The position numbers were made by a program, and so were the translations under genes. A stretch of DNA of 64,000 bases. It comes from Mucilaginibacter boryungensis (GTDB lineage: Bacteria; Bacteroidota; Bacteroidia; Sphingobacteriales; Sphingobacteriaceae). The notes under the pieces are model-generated. The model saw nothing but the letters and a program-made list of their open reading frames with translations. It was not told the DNA's origin and searched no databases. Below, piece after piece: positions 46,489 to 55,450 of this stretch. Location of the stretch: assembly GCF_015221995.1 (NCBI RefSeq), contig NZ_JADFFM010000002.1, forward strand, positions 62,001 through 126,000. The letters run 5' to 3'. Within the stretch, counting starts at the first letter, position 1. The number at the start of each line of letters is the position of its first letter.

Positions 46489-46519
46489 CAAATATAAGGG
46501 CAATAATTTAAATACCAAA
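46489..46519 (-). promoter_or_regulatory. Promoter of the SAM riboswitch transcript
   Basis: On the - strand TTTG (46519-46516), 19 bases, then TATATTTG (46496-46489): an exact fit to the Bacteroidota TTTG-N19-21-TAnnTTTG promoter. Transcription would begin just before the riboswitch. Confidence 0.75.
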
Positions 46520-46880
46520 TAAAATCTATAGATTTAGTAGTGTTTATTTGAAATGCGTTGATTATCAGGTAGAAATATTTTATTTATATCAAATTTGTCA
46601 TTGCGAGGAGTTGGCATGCAGGTGGTGGGTGAGGTAACGACGTGGCAATCTCGTAGCAGTAACTATCTCTCATATCCAATTAGCAAACCACTATAATGGC
46701 GTTGCCTTCGGCCCGCGCTATCCGCTCATACTGCACGGGCCTTAGCCACGGGCCGGTATCCGCTCCTATCGCTAACGCGGGGATTTTAATACTTGAAAAA
46801 AATTCTTAAATTTCCTGTAACCATTTTTTTTAACCGGAGTTTACAGGGCTATAATGATTAACTATAAAAACTAAACCTGC

Positions 46881-47432
46881 TTGGATACGCTGAATGATAA
46901 CGCGATCATGCTAAAAGTAAAAGCCGGCGACCTGGACCGGATGGGGCTGCTTTTCCAGCGCTACCATCGCCAGTTGTACGGTTTCCTTTACCACATGACC
47001 TACCAGCGCGAGGCCGCCGAGGATATGGTGCAACAGGTATTTTATAAAATGCTGAAATACCGGCACAATTTTACCGGCAGCGGCGAATTTATCCACTGGA
47101 TGTATGCCATTGCCCGCAATGTGCTAAAAGACCAGGGTAAACGCAAAAAACTGGCCATGGCAGCCAGCAGTGTTGAGGACATGGCCGACTGGATACCCGG
47201 CAGCACCAATATAGAGGAGCAGCTGGAAAGGAAGCAGGCAGCGCAGGGTTTGCAGCAAGCCATGGGCAGGTTAAGTGAAGATGAAAGGGAGATACTATCA
47301 TTAAGCCGTTTCCAGGAGTTAAAACACCAGGAAATTGCACAGATATTGAATATAAGCGAGGGCGCGGTTAAGGTGCGGGTGCACCGGGCCATGTGCCAGC
47401 TAAAAGAGATTTATACCAAAGTTGAACGTTAA
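46881..47432 (+). CDS. RNA polymerase ECF-type sigma factor
   Basis: A 183-residue ECF sigma factor with region 2 (QLYGFLYHMTYQREAAEDMVQQVFYKMLKYR, FIHWMYAIARNVLKDQGKRKK) and region 4 (LSRFQELKHQEIAQILNISEGAVKVRVHRAMCQLKE). It starts with TTG at 46881; the first ATG is nine codons on. It heads an operon with an anti-sigma factor, two DUF4097 proteins and probably an outer-membrane receptor. Confidence 0.92.
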   Translation: MDTLNDNAIMLKVKAGDLDRMGLLFQRYHRQLYGFLYHMTYQREAAEDMVQQVFYKMLKYRHNFTGSGEFIHWMYAIARNVLKDQGKRKKLAMAASSVEDMADWIPGSTNIEEQLERKQAAQGLQQAMGRLSEDEREILSLSRFQELKHQEIAQILNISEGAVKVRVHRAMCQLKEIYTKVER

Positions 47433-47443
47433 ACAGACATAAA

Positions 47444-48259
47444 ATGGATTGTGATAAATATAAGGAGCTGTTTACCGGCTGGATAGATAAAGACCTGCCG
47501 CCGGCCGAGCGGGTGAAACTGGAACAACACCTGAGCGATTGCCCCGGTTGTAAAGAAGAATTAGCCGCCATGAAGGAATTGTGGAGAGAAATGGGCACTA
47601 TTGAAACCCCTGCCCCATCGGCACACATGCAGGTGAAGTTTGAAGCCATGCTGGATACTTTCAAGGAAGAGGCGGCATCTAAAGGGAATATTTGGGCGGA
47701 ACTAAAAGAAAAGCTAAGCCAGTTTTGGCTGGTGCAGCCGCGCTTGCCTATGGCTTACAGCCTGGTGATTATTTTGATAAGCTTTGCCTGCGGTTATTGG
47801 GTATTTAATGCAGGTAAAGGCGGGCAGCAGGATAAGCAACTACAGGCACTGAGCAGCCAGGTGCATGAGTTAAAACAAACCATGATGCTGGCCATGCTGG
47901 AGAACCCGTCGGCATCTGAAAGGATTAAGGGGGTGAGCTACACCAGCGAGATAAAGCACGTAGACCAGCAGGTAATTGATGCTTTACTGGCCACGCTGAA
48001 TAACGACCCGAACGTAAACGTACGCCTGAGTACGCTGGATGCACTGGCACAGCTGGCCGGTCACCCGGAAGTGCGGGCGGGACTTATAAAATCTATCACC
48101 GAACAGGATTCGCCACTGATGCAATCGGCCATTGCGGATGTGATGCTGAAACTGCAAGAGAAACGGTCGGTAGGTGAATTTAAAGAACTTTTAAAACAAA
48201 AGAATCTTGACCACGGTGTCAGGAACAAGATCAAAGAGACGATTAACAGTTTAATTTAA
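47444..48259 (+). CDS. Anti-sigma factor with zinc finger, membrane helix and HEAT repeats
   Basis: The N-terminus (MDCDKYKELFTGWIDKDLPP, then EQHLSDCPGCKEEL) is the zinc-binding anti-sigma domain with the H-x3-C-x2-C pattern. One membrane helix (PMAYSLVIILISFACGYWVF, about residues 101-120) follows, and the periplasmic part ends in HEAT-like repeats (NDPNVNVRLSTLDALAQLAGHPEVRAGL). It probably holds the sigma factor until an envelope signal arrives. It starts 11 bases after the sigma gene. Confidence 0.88.
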   Translation: MDCDKYKELFTGWIDKDLPPAERVKLEQHLSDCPGCKEELAAMKELWREMGTIETPAPSAHMQVKFEAMLDTFKEEAASKGNIWAELKEKLSQFWLVQPRLPMAYSLVIILISFACGYWVFNAGKGGQQDKQLQALSSQVHELKQTMMLAMLENPSASERIKGVSYTSEIKHVDQQVIDALLATLNNDPNVNVRLSTLDALAQLAGHPEVRAGLIKSITEQDSPLMQSAIADVMLKLQEKRSVGEFKELLKQKNLDHGVRNKIKETINSLI

Positions 48260-48275
48260 AACCAAAACACACATC

Positions 48276-49142
48276 ATGAAGAAGTTAGTATTGATCGCGC
48301 TTTTAGCGGGATGGGGCCATACTTTTGCCCAAAAAAAGTCGTACGACGTTGAATTTAAAGACCATATCAGCAAGCAGTTTACACCTCAACAATCGGCGGC
48401 AGCTACCGTATTTGCCCTTTACAATGTATTTGGCAGCGTTAAAGTTGAAGGCTACAACGGCAACCAGGTTGTAATTGAAATAGACGAAACTATCTCGGCC
48501 CGCGATGCCGAGGAAATGGCCAAAGCAAAAGCTGAATTTAAACTGGGCTTCGACCAAAAAGCCGACAGCATTATCGCTTACACTGCCGAACCTTATGATA
48601 CCCGTCCGCATAGCGGCCGCTGGAATAATGATGGGGACAGGCACCGTTACTACACCGTAAAGTTGGACTACACCGTGAAAGTACCCAACAATATAAATAT
48701 TAATGTTGGCACTGTAAACAGCGGTAATGTTGGTGTGAAAGACGTGTACGGCAGCCTGAAAGTAAATAATGTAAACGGCGCTATCAGCATTATAAATGCC
48801 AAAGGCACTACCGTTGCACGCACCATAAATGGCAACCTTACCATTAATTATTTAAGTAACCCGCCCGAGGCATCAAGCTATTATACATTAAACGGCAAAC
48901 TGGAGGCTACATTTCCTTCAGATTTGGCAGCCAACGTACAGTTTAAAAGTATGAACGGCCAATTTTACACCGACTTTCCCGATACCGAGGTATTACCTAC
49001 CGAGATCACCAAAACAGAAAACAAAAAGGCTGGCGGCACCACCTACCGCTTAAATAAAAACACTGCCATAAAAATTGGCAAAGGCGGCAAAGTATTCAAA
49101 TTTGAAACGCTTAACGGCAATATTTATATTAAAAAAGCATAA
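48276..49142 (+). CDS. Exported DUF4097 family protein (first copy)
   Basis: A signal peptide (MKKLVLIALLAGWGHTFA) precedes a 270-residue beta-helix-like adhesin fold: FALYNVFGSVKVEGYNGNQV, then VPNNININVGTVNSGNVGVKDVYGS and a C-terminal FETLNGNIYIKKA. DUF4097 proteins regularly follow anti-sigma genes in Bacteroidota; they may be sensors or surface proteins. It is related to the next gene. Confidence 0.88.
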   Translation: MKKLVLIALLAGWGHTFAQKKSYDVEFKDHISKQFTPQQSAAATVFALYNVFGSVKVEGYNGNQVVIEIDETISARDAEEMAKAKAEFKLGFDQKADSIIAYTAEPYDTRPHSGRWNNDGDRHRYYTVKLDYTVKVPNNININVGTVNSGNVGVKDVYGSLKVNNVNGAISIINAKGTTVARTINGNLTINYLSNPPEASSYYTLNGKLEATFPSDLAANVQFKSMNGQFYTDFPDTEVLPTEITKTENKKAGGTTYRLNKNTAIKIGKGGKVFKFETLNGNIYIKKA

Positions 49143-49160
49143 TTTAACACTCCAAATAAC

Positions 49161-49976
49161 ATGAAAGCAATAAAATTTACAGGCCTGGTAGCATTAGCCC
49201 TAACCCTAAGCACCCGCCTGATGGCACAGGAATCGCAACAGTTAACCGTCCCGTTGAGCGATCCGGGCAAACCGTACAAAATTGATGTACACACCATAAG
49301 CGGCTCTATAAAAGTTAGTGTGTATGATGGAAAAGACATAATAATTGATGCCCAAAGCGAGCATGGCCGCAAGGACCGCAAGGAAATCAGCAACGGTATG
49401 AGGCGTATATCAAGTGGCGAAAACCTGGATATTAGTGCTTCCGAGAAAAGCAATAAAGTAAGCATTAACAATAATTTACCCGGCAAAATGGCATCGTTAA
49501 CTATTAAAATACCACGTGGTGCCACAAATATCAATCTAAGTACCATCAATGGCGGAAGCATTACTGCCGATGATATTAGCGGCGATATGGAAATGAACAA
49601 TACCAATGGCGCCATTAAACTCACCAACGTATCCGGCTCGGTAGTAGCCAACACTACTAATGGTAACGTAACTGTAAGTTTTAAATCGGTCGAGCCGAAT
49701 GCGGCTATGGCTTTTACTACGCTTAACGGCAATGTTGATGTAACTTTCCCGGCCAGTTTAAAGGCCAATATTAAAGCACGATCTGACCAGGGCAATGTTT
49801 ACAGCGACTTTGATATGGTAACCGAAAAAAGCCCGGCAAAATCAACTAAAAGCGCTAAAGACGGCATGTACCGCATAACCGTTGAAGATTGGGTTAACGG
49901 TAAAATAAACGGCGGTGGCCCCGAAATACTGATGAAGAATATGAACGGCAATATCTATATCCGCAAAGCGAAATAA
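49161..49976 (+). CDS. Exported DUF4097 family protein (second copy)
   Basis: The 271-residue paralogue of the preceding protein has its own signal peptide (IKFTGLVALALTLSTRLMAQ), the same VHTISGSIKVSVYDGKDI and NLSTINGGSITADDISGD repeats, and ends NMNGNIYIRKAK. The rising 'NGxI/NGNV' ladder is typical of a right-handed beta-helix. It is 18 bases after the first copy and belongs to the same operon. Confidence 0.88.
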   Translation: MKAIKFTGLVALALTLSTRLMAQESQQLTVPLSDPGKPYKIDVHTISGSIKVSVYDGKDIIIDAQSEHGRKDRKEISNGMRRISSGENLDISASEKSNKVSINNNLPGKMASLTIKIPRGATNINLSTINGGSITADDISGDMEMNNTNGAIKLTNVSGSVVANTTNGNVTVSFKSVEPNAAMAFTTLNGNVDVTFPASLKANIKARSDQGNVYSDFDMVTEKSPAKSTKSAKDGMYRITVEDWVNGKINGGGPEILMKNMNGNIYIRKAK

Positions 49977-49992
49977 AGTCTGTAGTACAATA

Positions 49993-50083
49993 CGTCATCC
50001 CGAATTTATTTCGGGATCCCACATGCAAAGTAACCACCCTCCACTCTTTGCATGTGGGATGCAGAAACAAGTTCAGCATGACG
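49993..50083. repeat. GTCAT...ATGAC intergenic palindrome (copy 3)
   Basis: CGTCAT and ATGACG are the outer arms, CCCGAATTTATTTCGGG a small hairpin, and CCCACATGCAAAG facing CTTTGCATGTGGG the main stem. It lies between DUF4097 and the receptor gene, and may separate or tune their expression. Confidence 0.8.
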
Positions 50084-50124
50084 CATTGTTGAATTGCTGT
50101 AAAGCCCCATCCCAACCACTCATT

Positions 50125-52581
50125 ATGAAAACATTAACCCTGGCTTTTTTAGCCACATGGCTGGGCTTTGCCCTGAATTTTGCACAAGCCCAATCGCCCG
50201 AAGGCAAAATATTCGGGCAGGTGCTGGACGATCATAAACAACCTGCCATTGCAGCAACCGTAGTTTTAGTTACCGCAAAGGATTCAGCAACGGTTAAAAC
50301 CGGACAGGCTGACGCACAGGGTAGGTTTGTATTTAGTAATATCGGCAACGGGGCCTATCGTTTACAGGTACGTAATGTGGGTTTTAAAACTTATCGCAGC
50401 GATGTTGTCTATATTTCTACTGAAAAATCATTAGTTAACTTAACCCCAATCACGCTTCAGCCTGGCGGGACAACCTTGAAAGAGGTGGCAGTAACCGCGC
50501 AAAAGTCATACATTGAACAAAAGGTTGACCGCATGGTGGTGAACGTAGGGTCATCTATAACCAATACCGGCGCAAACGCGCTTGAAGCATTAGAGAAAGC
50601 CCCGGGTGTAATTGTGGATGTGAATGGTGGTATCAGCTTCAAAGGAAAATCGAGCGTGATGATATTGATAGATGATAAGCCTACCTATCTTTCGGGCGAC
50701 GACCTGATCAACTACCTTAAATCGATCCCCGCCTCGCATCTTGACCAGATAGAGCTAATGACCAACCCGCCCGCCAAATACGATGCATCGGGCAATGCAG
50801 GGATCATCAATATCAAAACCAAACATTCAAAAATAAAAGGGTTCAATGGTTCGGCCGCGGCAAACGCTGGCCTTGCTAAGTACTGGCGTACTTCCGAAAG
50901 TTTTAACATGAATTACAGGGTAGATAAGATTAACTTTTTCCTGCTGGAAGGTTACAGCATACAAAACTCCTACCGCCGGCTGGATGTAGGCCGAACTTAC
51001 TTTGATGCCGGCAACAACGTCAGATCATCGTATACCGAGGTTGCTTTCTTTAATCCATCTTTCTATAACAGCAATTTAAAAACCGGTGTAGATTATTATA
51101 TATCACCCAAAACCACCTTAGGTGTGGTGCTTAGCGGCGTCATATCAACCGGTGATAATCACAACCCGGTCAATAGCTTTTTAAAGAACGCCGCGGGTAA
51201 GATCGATTCGACCGTTGTTGCGGAGAACAACACCAACTACAAAAATTACAACGGCGGCATTAATTTTAACTATAGCCACAAATACGATAGCCTGGGCACA
51301 AATATCACGGCCGATTTTGATTATGTGCGCTACAGTAATCACCGCGATCAGTCTTTTTACAACACTACTTATAATGCCTCAGGCGCTTTGGGCAGCAATC
51401 AAAATATTATTGATAACCTGCCGGTATACGTTAATATCTGGTCGGGTAAAACAGATTACAGCTTACCTTTTAATAAAAAAACAAGGCTTGACCTTGGCCT
51501 GAAAACCAGCTATGTAAATACTGATAACGCGGCCAACTACTTCAACATTGTAAACAATGTTACTACGGTAGATAATAACAACACTAACCGTTTTATATAT
51601 AAGGAAAATGTTAACGCGGCCTATGCAAACTTTAGTCAGGAATGGAAGCGTTTTTCCCTGCAAGCAGGCTTACGGGCCGAAAATACCCGCGTAAATGCCC
51701 ACCAGTTGGGTAATGCCCTGGGGCAGGATTCATCATTTGTAAAAAACTATACTGATCTGTTTCCTACTGCTTTTGTGCTTTATAAACTGGATTCGGCAGG
51801 GTCGAATAGCGTGAGTGTTTCTTATGGCCGCCGTATAGACAGGCCTGCCTACCAGGATCTGAATCCATTCATTATCATCCTGGATAAGTACAGTGCTTTT
51901 ACGGGTAACCCGTTTTTAAGACCGCAGTTTACCAATAATTACCAGCTTAGCTATAGCTATAAAAGCATGCTGGTCTTATCGGCAGGGTATAGCTATGTTA
52001 CCGATTACAGGGTTGAATACGATTACCAAAAAGGCGACATATTTTTTGCCAATAGCATTAACCTGGGCAGCCGGGCCGAAAAAAATGTTGCGGCTATAAC
52101 CAATCTCGATCCGTTTAAATGGTGGCATTTTTACCTGGATGCCGAATATAACTGGACACGCTACAAGGGCCAATTGGGTACTATACCGGTTGATAACACT
52201 ACCGCTTACTGTTTCATAAACAATACCAACCAGTTTACCTTATCGCATGGCTGGAGCGCGGAGCTAACCATGTTTTATGTTTCACCTTTTACCGATTCGC
52301 AATTTACCCACATAGCGCGCAAGCAATTAAACATGGGCCTGCAAAAAAAGATATTAAACAACAATGGCGCTATAAAACTAAGCGCGCGTGACCTTTTCAA
52401 GGGTAATTATTCAGCCGGTAACATCAGGAATGTACCCGGTGCGGCCATTACCTATCATAACGATAATGCCAACCGTTCGGTAACGCTGGGTTTTAGCTAT
52501 AACTTTGGTAAATCGGCAAACATCCCTAAAAAACGCAATACAGGCAGCGCGGATAGCGAAAAGAACAGGGCAGGCAATTGA
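50125..52581 (+). CDS. Outer-membrane receptor with carboxypeptidase-like regulatory domain
   Basis: The 818-residue product starts with a signal peptide (MKTLTLAFLATWLGFAL ending FAQAQ), then a CarboxypepD_reg domain (GKIFGQVLDDHKQPAIAATV), a plug domain (TNTGANALEALEKAPGVIVD, YDASGNAGIINIKTK) and a long beta barrel ending VTLGFSYNFGKSANIPKK. This is the TonB-dependent/OMP_b-brl_3 type found after sigma/anti-sigma/DUF4097 genes. The ATG at 50125 is chosen because the open frame from 50023 runs through a palindromic repeat. The ligand is unknown. Confidence 0.9.
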   Translation: MKTLTLAFLATWLGFALNFAQAQSPEGKIFGQVLDDHKQPAIAATVVLVTAKDSATVKTGQADAQGRFVFSNIGNGAYRLQVRNVGFKTYRSDVVYISTEKSLVNLTPITLQPGGTTLKEVAVTAQKSYIEQKVDRMVVNVGSSITNTGANALEALEKAPGVIVDVNGGISFKGKSSVMILIDDKPTYLSGDDLINYLKSIPASHLDQIELMTNPPAKYDASGNAGIINIKTKHSKIKGFNGSAAANAGLAKYWRTSESFNMNYRVDKINFFLLEGYSIQNSYRRLDVGRTYFDAGNNVRSSYTEVAFFNPSFYNSNLKTGVDYYISPKTTLGVVLSGVISTGDNHNPVNSFLKNAAGKIDSTVVAENNTNYKNYNGGINFNYSHKYDSLGTNITADFDYVRYSNHRDQSFYNTTYNASGALGSNQNIIDNLPVYVNIWSGKTDYSLPFNKKTRLDLGLKTSYVNTDNAANYFNIVNNVTTVDNNNTNRFIYKENVNAAYANFSQEWKRFSLQAGLRAENTRVNAHQLGNALGQDSSFVKNYTDLFPTAFVLYKLDSAGSNSVSVSYGRRIDRPAYQDLNPFIIILDKYSAFTGNPFLRPQFTNNYQLSYSYKSMLVLSAGYSYVTDYRVEYDYQKGDIFFANSINLGSRAEKNVAAITNLDPFKWWHFYLDAEYNWTRYKGQLGTIPVDNTTAYCFINNTNQFTLSHGWSAELTMFYVSPFTDSQFTHIARKQLNMGLQKKILNNNGAIKLSARDLFKGNYSAGNIRNVPGAAITYHNDNANRSVTLGFSYNFGKSANIPKKRNTGSADSEKNRAGN

Positions 52582-52899
52582 TATTTTATATAACAGAGAA
52601 TCCCCTATTTTCGCCACCACAAAGATAAAACCACCAACCACGCGTCATTGCGAGGAGCTTCTATCAGCAACGTGGCAATCCCCATGTGCAGAGCGGACCT
52701 GCTTACCGGTGATTGCCACGCTATCGCTCGCAATGACGCGCTCATTCGGGCGCAGAGTCTCTGCGAGAAACCTGCGTAAACCGAAACCCTAGTTTTCCGT
52801 CGATCATCTAACATAAACGTTACTTGACAAACGGCGGATTTGCAGTATCTTGCTTTGTTAATTGATCCAAATACAGCATAACTGCTTAACCAAACTTAC
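52582..52899. other. Intergenic region before the S9 peptidase
   Basis: No gene is present. It holds the palindromic element at 52644-52741 and an AT-rich stretch with CTTGACAAACGG (52822) and TATCTTGC before the peptidase start, which may be its promoter, although no exact TAnnTTTG box is found. Confidence 0.5.
52644..52741. repeat. GTCATTGCGAG...CGCAATGAC intergenic palindrome (copy 4)
   Basis: GCGTCATTGCGAGGAG and TCGCTCGCAATGACGC form the outer stem, with ACGTGGCAATC facing GATTGCCACG inside. A half copy lies at about 46599-46655. Confidence 0.8.
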
Positions 52900-55233
52900 A
52901 TGAATAAATTTTTACTTACGGCTATCCCGCTGGCATTGGCATTAAGTGCCGGCGCCCAGCAAGCCTACACTGCTAAAGATTATGAACGTGCCGAAAGCCA
53001 GATGGCCGGGGCGCTTACCCCTTTAGTTACCCGCAGCGGTATTGGCACCCGCATAAACTGGACAACCGATGACCGCTTTTGGTATCGTGAAGGTAACCAG
53101 TTCATGATGTTCAACCCTAAAAATGGCAGCAAAGGTGCGGCTTTCGATCATGCTAAACTTGCGGCGGCATTATCAACCGCTTCAGGAAAAACCTATACTG
53201 CCGATGCCCTGCCATTTGAAGCCATAACTATCCCTGCGGATGGCAAAGGTGTGGTGTTTATGGCCGATGGCAAGCAATGGAAATTTGATGGCAGTCAAGT
53301 CGTGCCCGATTCGTCGCCGATGCAGGCAGCGGCTACGGGCGGCTTTGGTGGCCGCGGTCGCCGTGGTGGTTTTGGTCGTGGCGGTAACCCCAACGAGAAC
53401 CTATCGCCCGACGGCAAAAAGGCCGTTTTTATAAAAGATTTTAATTTGTATGTGCGGGATAACACCACCAATAAGGTTACCCAGCTAACTACCGATGGCG
53501 TAAAGGATAATGGTTATGCCACCGATAATGCCGGTTGGGCACAGGGCGACAGGCCGATATTGGTATGGTCACCCGATTCAAAAAAGATAGCTACGTTCCA
53601 GCAGGATGAACGTCAGGTGAACAATATGTACCTGGTGAACACCAAAGTTGGCGCGCCCGATTTAAGGGCCTGGAAATACCCTTTACCGGGCGATAAGGTG
53701 ATCCCGATGCTGCGCCGGGTGATCATTAATGTGGACGAGCCCAAGGTGATCAGTCTGAAATGTGATCCGGATCCGCACCGTTCAACCCTAAGCGACGATA
53801 TTAAAGGCGGCGCTGGCTGGGCTGATGTATACTGGAGCGATGATGCTACCAAACTGGTATTCGCATCAACCAACCGCGACCACAAACAGGAAAACGTACG
53901 CATGGCCGATGCTGCTACCGGCGACGTGCGTGAGATATTTGAAGAAACTGTAAAGACCCAATTTGAATCGGGCTGGGCCGATGTAAACTGGCGCTACCTG
54001 AGCAAAACTAACGAGATCCTTTGGTTCTCGGAGCGCGACAACTGGGGGCACCTTTACCTGTACGATGCCAACACCGGCAAGCTAAAAAACCAGGTGGATA
54101 AAGGCGATTGGGTACAGGCCAGCTTGCAAAAAGTTGACGAGAAGAACCGCGTGATCTATTTTATGGCTGACGGTTTAGAGCCTGAAAACCCTTACTTCAG
54201 CCAGCTTTGCAAAGTTGGTTTTGATGGTAAAGGTTTTGCCGTGTTAACCCCCGGCGCTGGTACACATAATGTTACTTTCTCGCCATCGGGCAATTATATT
54301 ATCGATACTTACTCAAAACCCGATGTTCCGCCGGTAACTGTATTGCGTGATATAAAAGGCAAAGTGATAACAGAACTGGAGCATACTGATATCTCAAAAC
54401 TAACCGCCACAGGCTGGAAACCGGTTATCCCGTTTTCTACCAAAGCGCACGACGGAAAAACTGATGTTTACGGCCTGATGTGGGTACCCCGCAATCTTGA
54501 CCCCAACAAAAAGTACCCGGTGATAGACTACATTTATCCCGGTCCCCAAGGCGGCAGCGTTGGTAGCTGGGCGTTCTCGGTAACCCGTGGCGATAACGGC
54601 GCCCTGGCCGAACTGGGTTTTATTGTAGTTGAAATTGAAGGCACCAGCAACCCGTACCGATCAAAAAGCTTCCACGATATGAGCTATGGCAACATGGCCG
54701 ATAACACCCTGGGCGACCAGGTAAGCGGCATACAGCAGTTAGCCACCCGTTATCCGTATATGGACTTAAGCCGTGTGGGTATCTGGGGCCATTCAGGCGG
54801 TGGTTTTGCTACAGCCGGCGCTATGTTCCGCTACCCTGATTTCTTTAAGGTAGGTATTGCCGAATCGGGCAACCACGAGAACCTGAACTACGAGGATAAC
54901 TGGGGCGAGCGTTACAATGGCTTAACCAGCAATTCGGATTACAACGCGCAGGCCAATGAAAACCTGGCTAAAAACCTGAAAGGTAAATTACTATTAGCCC
55001 ACGGTTTAATGGATAACAACGTACCGCCGCAAAACACGCTGCTGGTTGTTGAAGCTCTGGAACGCGCCAACAAAAGTTTCGATTTGATCGTATTCCCTAA
55101 CAGCGCCCATGGCTATGGCCAGCATTCGCAATATATGATGCGCCGTCGCTGGGATTATTTTGTTAAGAACCTGCTGGGTGTTGAACCACCGGTAAATTAT
55201 CAGATGAAACCCGCGGGTGGTTTCGGGCAATAG
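52900..55233 (+). CDS. S9 family dipeptidyl peptidase (DPP IV-like), exported
   Basis: A signal peptide (MNKFLLTAIPLALALSAGAQ) is followed by a beta-propeller domain of about 480 residues (DPPIV_N-like, WSPDSKKIATFQQDER) and an alpha/beta hydrolase. The catalytic residues are in GIWGHSGGGFATAG (Ser), HGLMDNNVPPQNT (Asp) and FPNSAHGYGQHS (His). It likely trims peptides in the periplasm. A Gly/Arg-rich insert (GGFGGRGRRGGFGRGG, residues 147-162) interrupts the first propeller part. The length (777) is normal otherwise. Confidence 0.93.
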   Translation: MNKFLLTAIPLALALSAGAQQAYTAKDYERAESQMAGALTPLVTRSGIGTRINWTTDDRFWYREGNQFMMFNPKNGSKGAAFDHAKLAAALSTASGKTYTADALPFEAITIPADGKGVVFMADGKQWKFDGSQVVPDSSPMQAAATGGFGGRGRRGGFGRGGNPNENLSPDGKKAVFIKDFNLYVRDNTTNKVTQLTTDGVKDNGYATDNAGWAQGDRPILVWSPDSKKIATFQQDERQVNNMYLVNTKVGAPDLRAWKYPLPGDKVIPMLRRVIINVDEPKVISLKCDPDPHRSTLSDDIKGGAGWADVYWSDDATKLVFASTNRDHKQENVRMADAATGDVREIFEETVKTQFESGWADVNWRYLSKTNEILWFSERDNWGHLYLYDANTGKLKNQVDKGDWVQASLQKVDEKNRVIYFMADGLEPENPYFSQLCKVGFDGKGFAVLTPGAGTHNVTFSPSGNYIIDTYSKPDVPPVTVLRDIKGKVITELEHTDISKLTATGWKPVIPFSTKAHDGKTDVYGLMWVPRNLDPNKKYPVIDYIYPGPQGGSVGSWAFSVTRGDNGALAELGFIVVEIEGTSNPYRSKSFHDMSYGNMADNTLGDQVSGIQQLATRYPYMDLSRVGIWGHSGGGFATAGAMFRYPDFFKVGIAESGNHENLNYEDNWGERYNGLTSNSDYNAQANENLAKNLKGKLLLAHGLMDNNVPPQNTLLVVEALERANKSFDLIVFPNSAHGYGQHSQYMMRRRWDYFVKNLLGVEPPVNYQMKPAGGFGQ

Positions 55234-55252
55234 TGTAAAAAAATGTTTTTCA

Positions 55253-55288
55253 AAAAAGGCGGATGATCAATAGGTCACCCGCCTTTTT
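55253..55288 (+). terminator. Intrinsic terminator after the S9 peptidase
   Basis: AAAAAGGCGG and CCGCCTTTTT form the stem around a 16-base loop, followed by GTTTT. It lies 20 bases after the stop codon. Confidence 0.8.
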
Positions 55289-55426
55289 GTTTTACGTCAG
55301 TGGTTGCGAGAGGAGCATAACAACACCATTATTTTTATTCATTATTATTTATTTTTATTTATAATTATTCGTTTTCTACGTTTTTCCCGGCTTTTTTATT
55401 TAAAATTTCGTTGGTTAAAAAATTCT

Positions 55427-55444
55427 TATATTTGAATTTTGCAA
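55427..55444 (+). promoter_or_regulatory. -7 box and shared 17-base motif before the AraC gene
   Basis: TATATTTG (55427-55434) fits the -7 consensus, and ATATTTGAATTTTGCAA (55428-55444) is found again before the SDR gene at 56493. The distance to the ATG is only seven bases, so the motif may be an operator, or the transcript may have a very short leader. Confidence 0.5.
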
Positions 55445-55450
55445 CACACC

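Larger units (their letters stand above)
46186..46880. other. Intergenic region: riboswitch, promoter and repeat fragments
   Basis: Besides the riboswitch and its promoter, this gap of about 700 bases has a partial GTCATTGCGAGGAG repeat at about 46599-46655, with CGTGGCAATC nearby (the half form of the element at 52644), and a GC-rich GCGTTGCC...AACGCGGGG palindromic stretch at about 46700-46782. No gene is seen. The ECF sigma gene promoter must lie near its end. Confidence 0.65.

Noticed and set aside
50023..50124. Longer N-terminus for the outer-membrane receptor
   Set aside because: The extra residues come from the palindromic repeat, and the ATG at 50125 begins a normal signal peptide.
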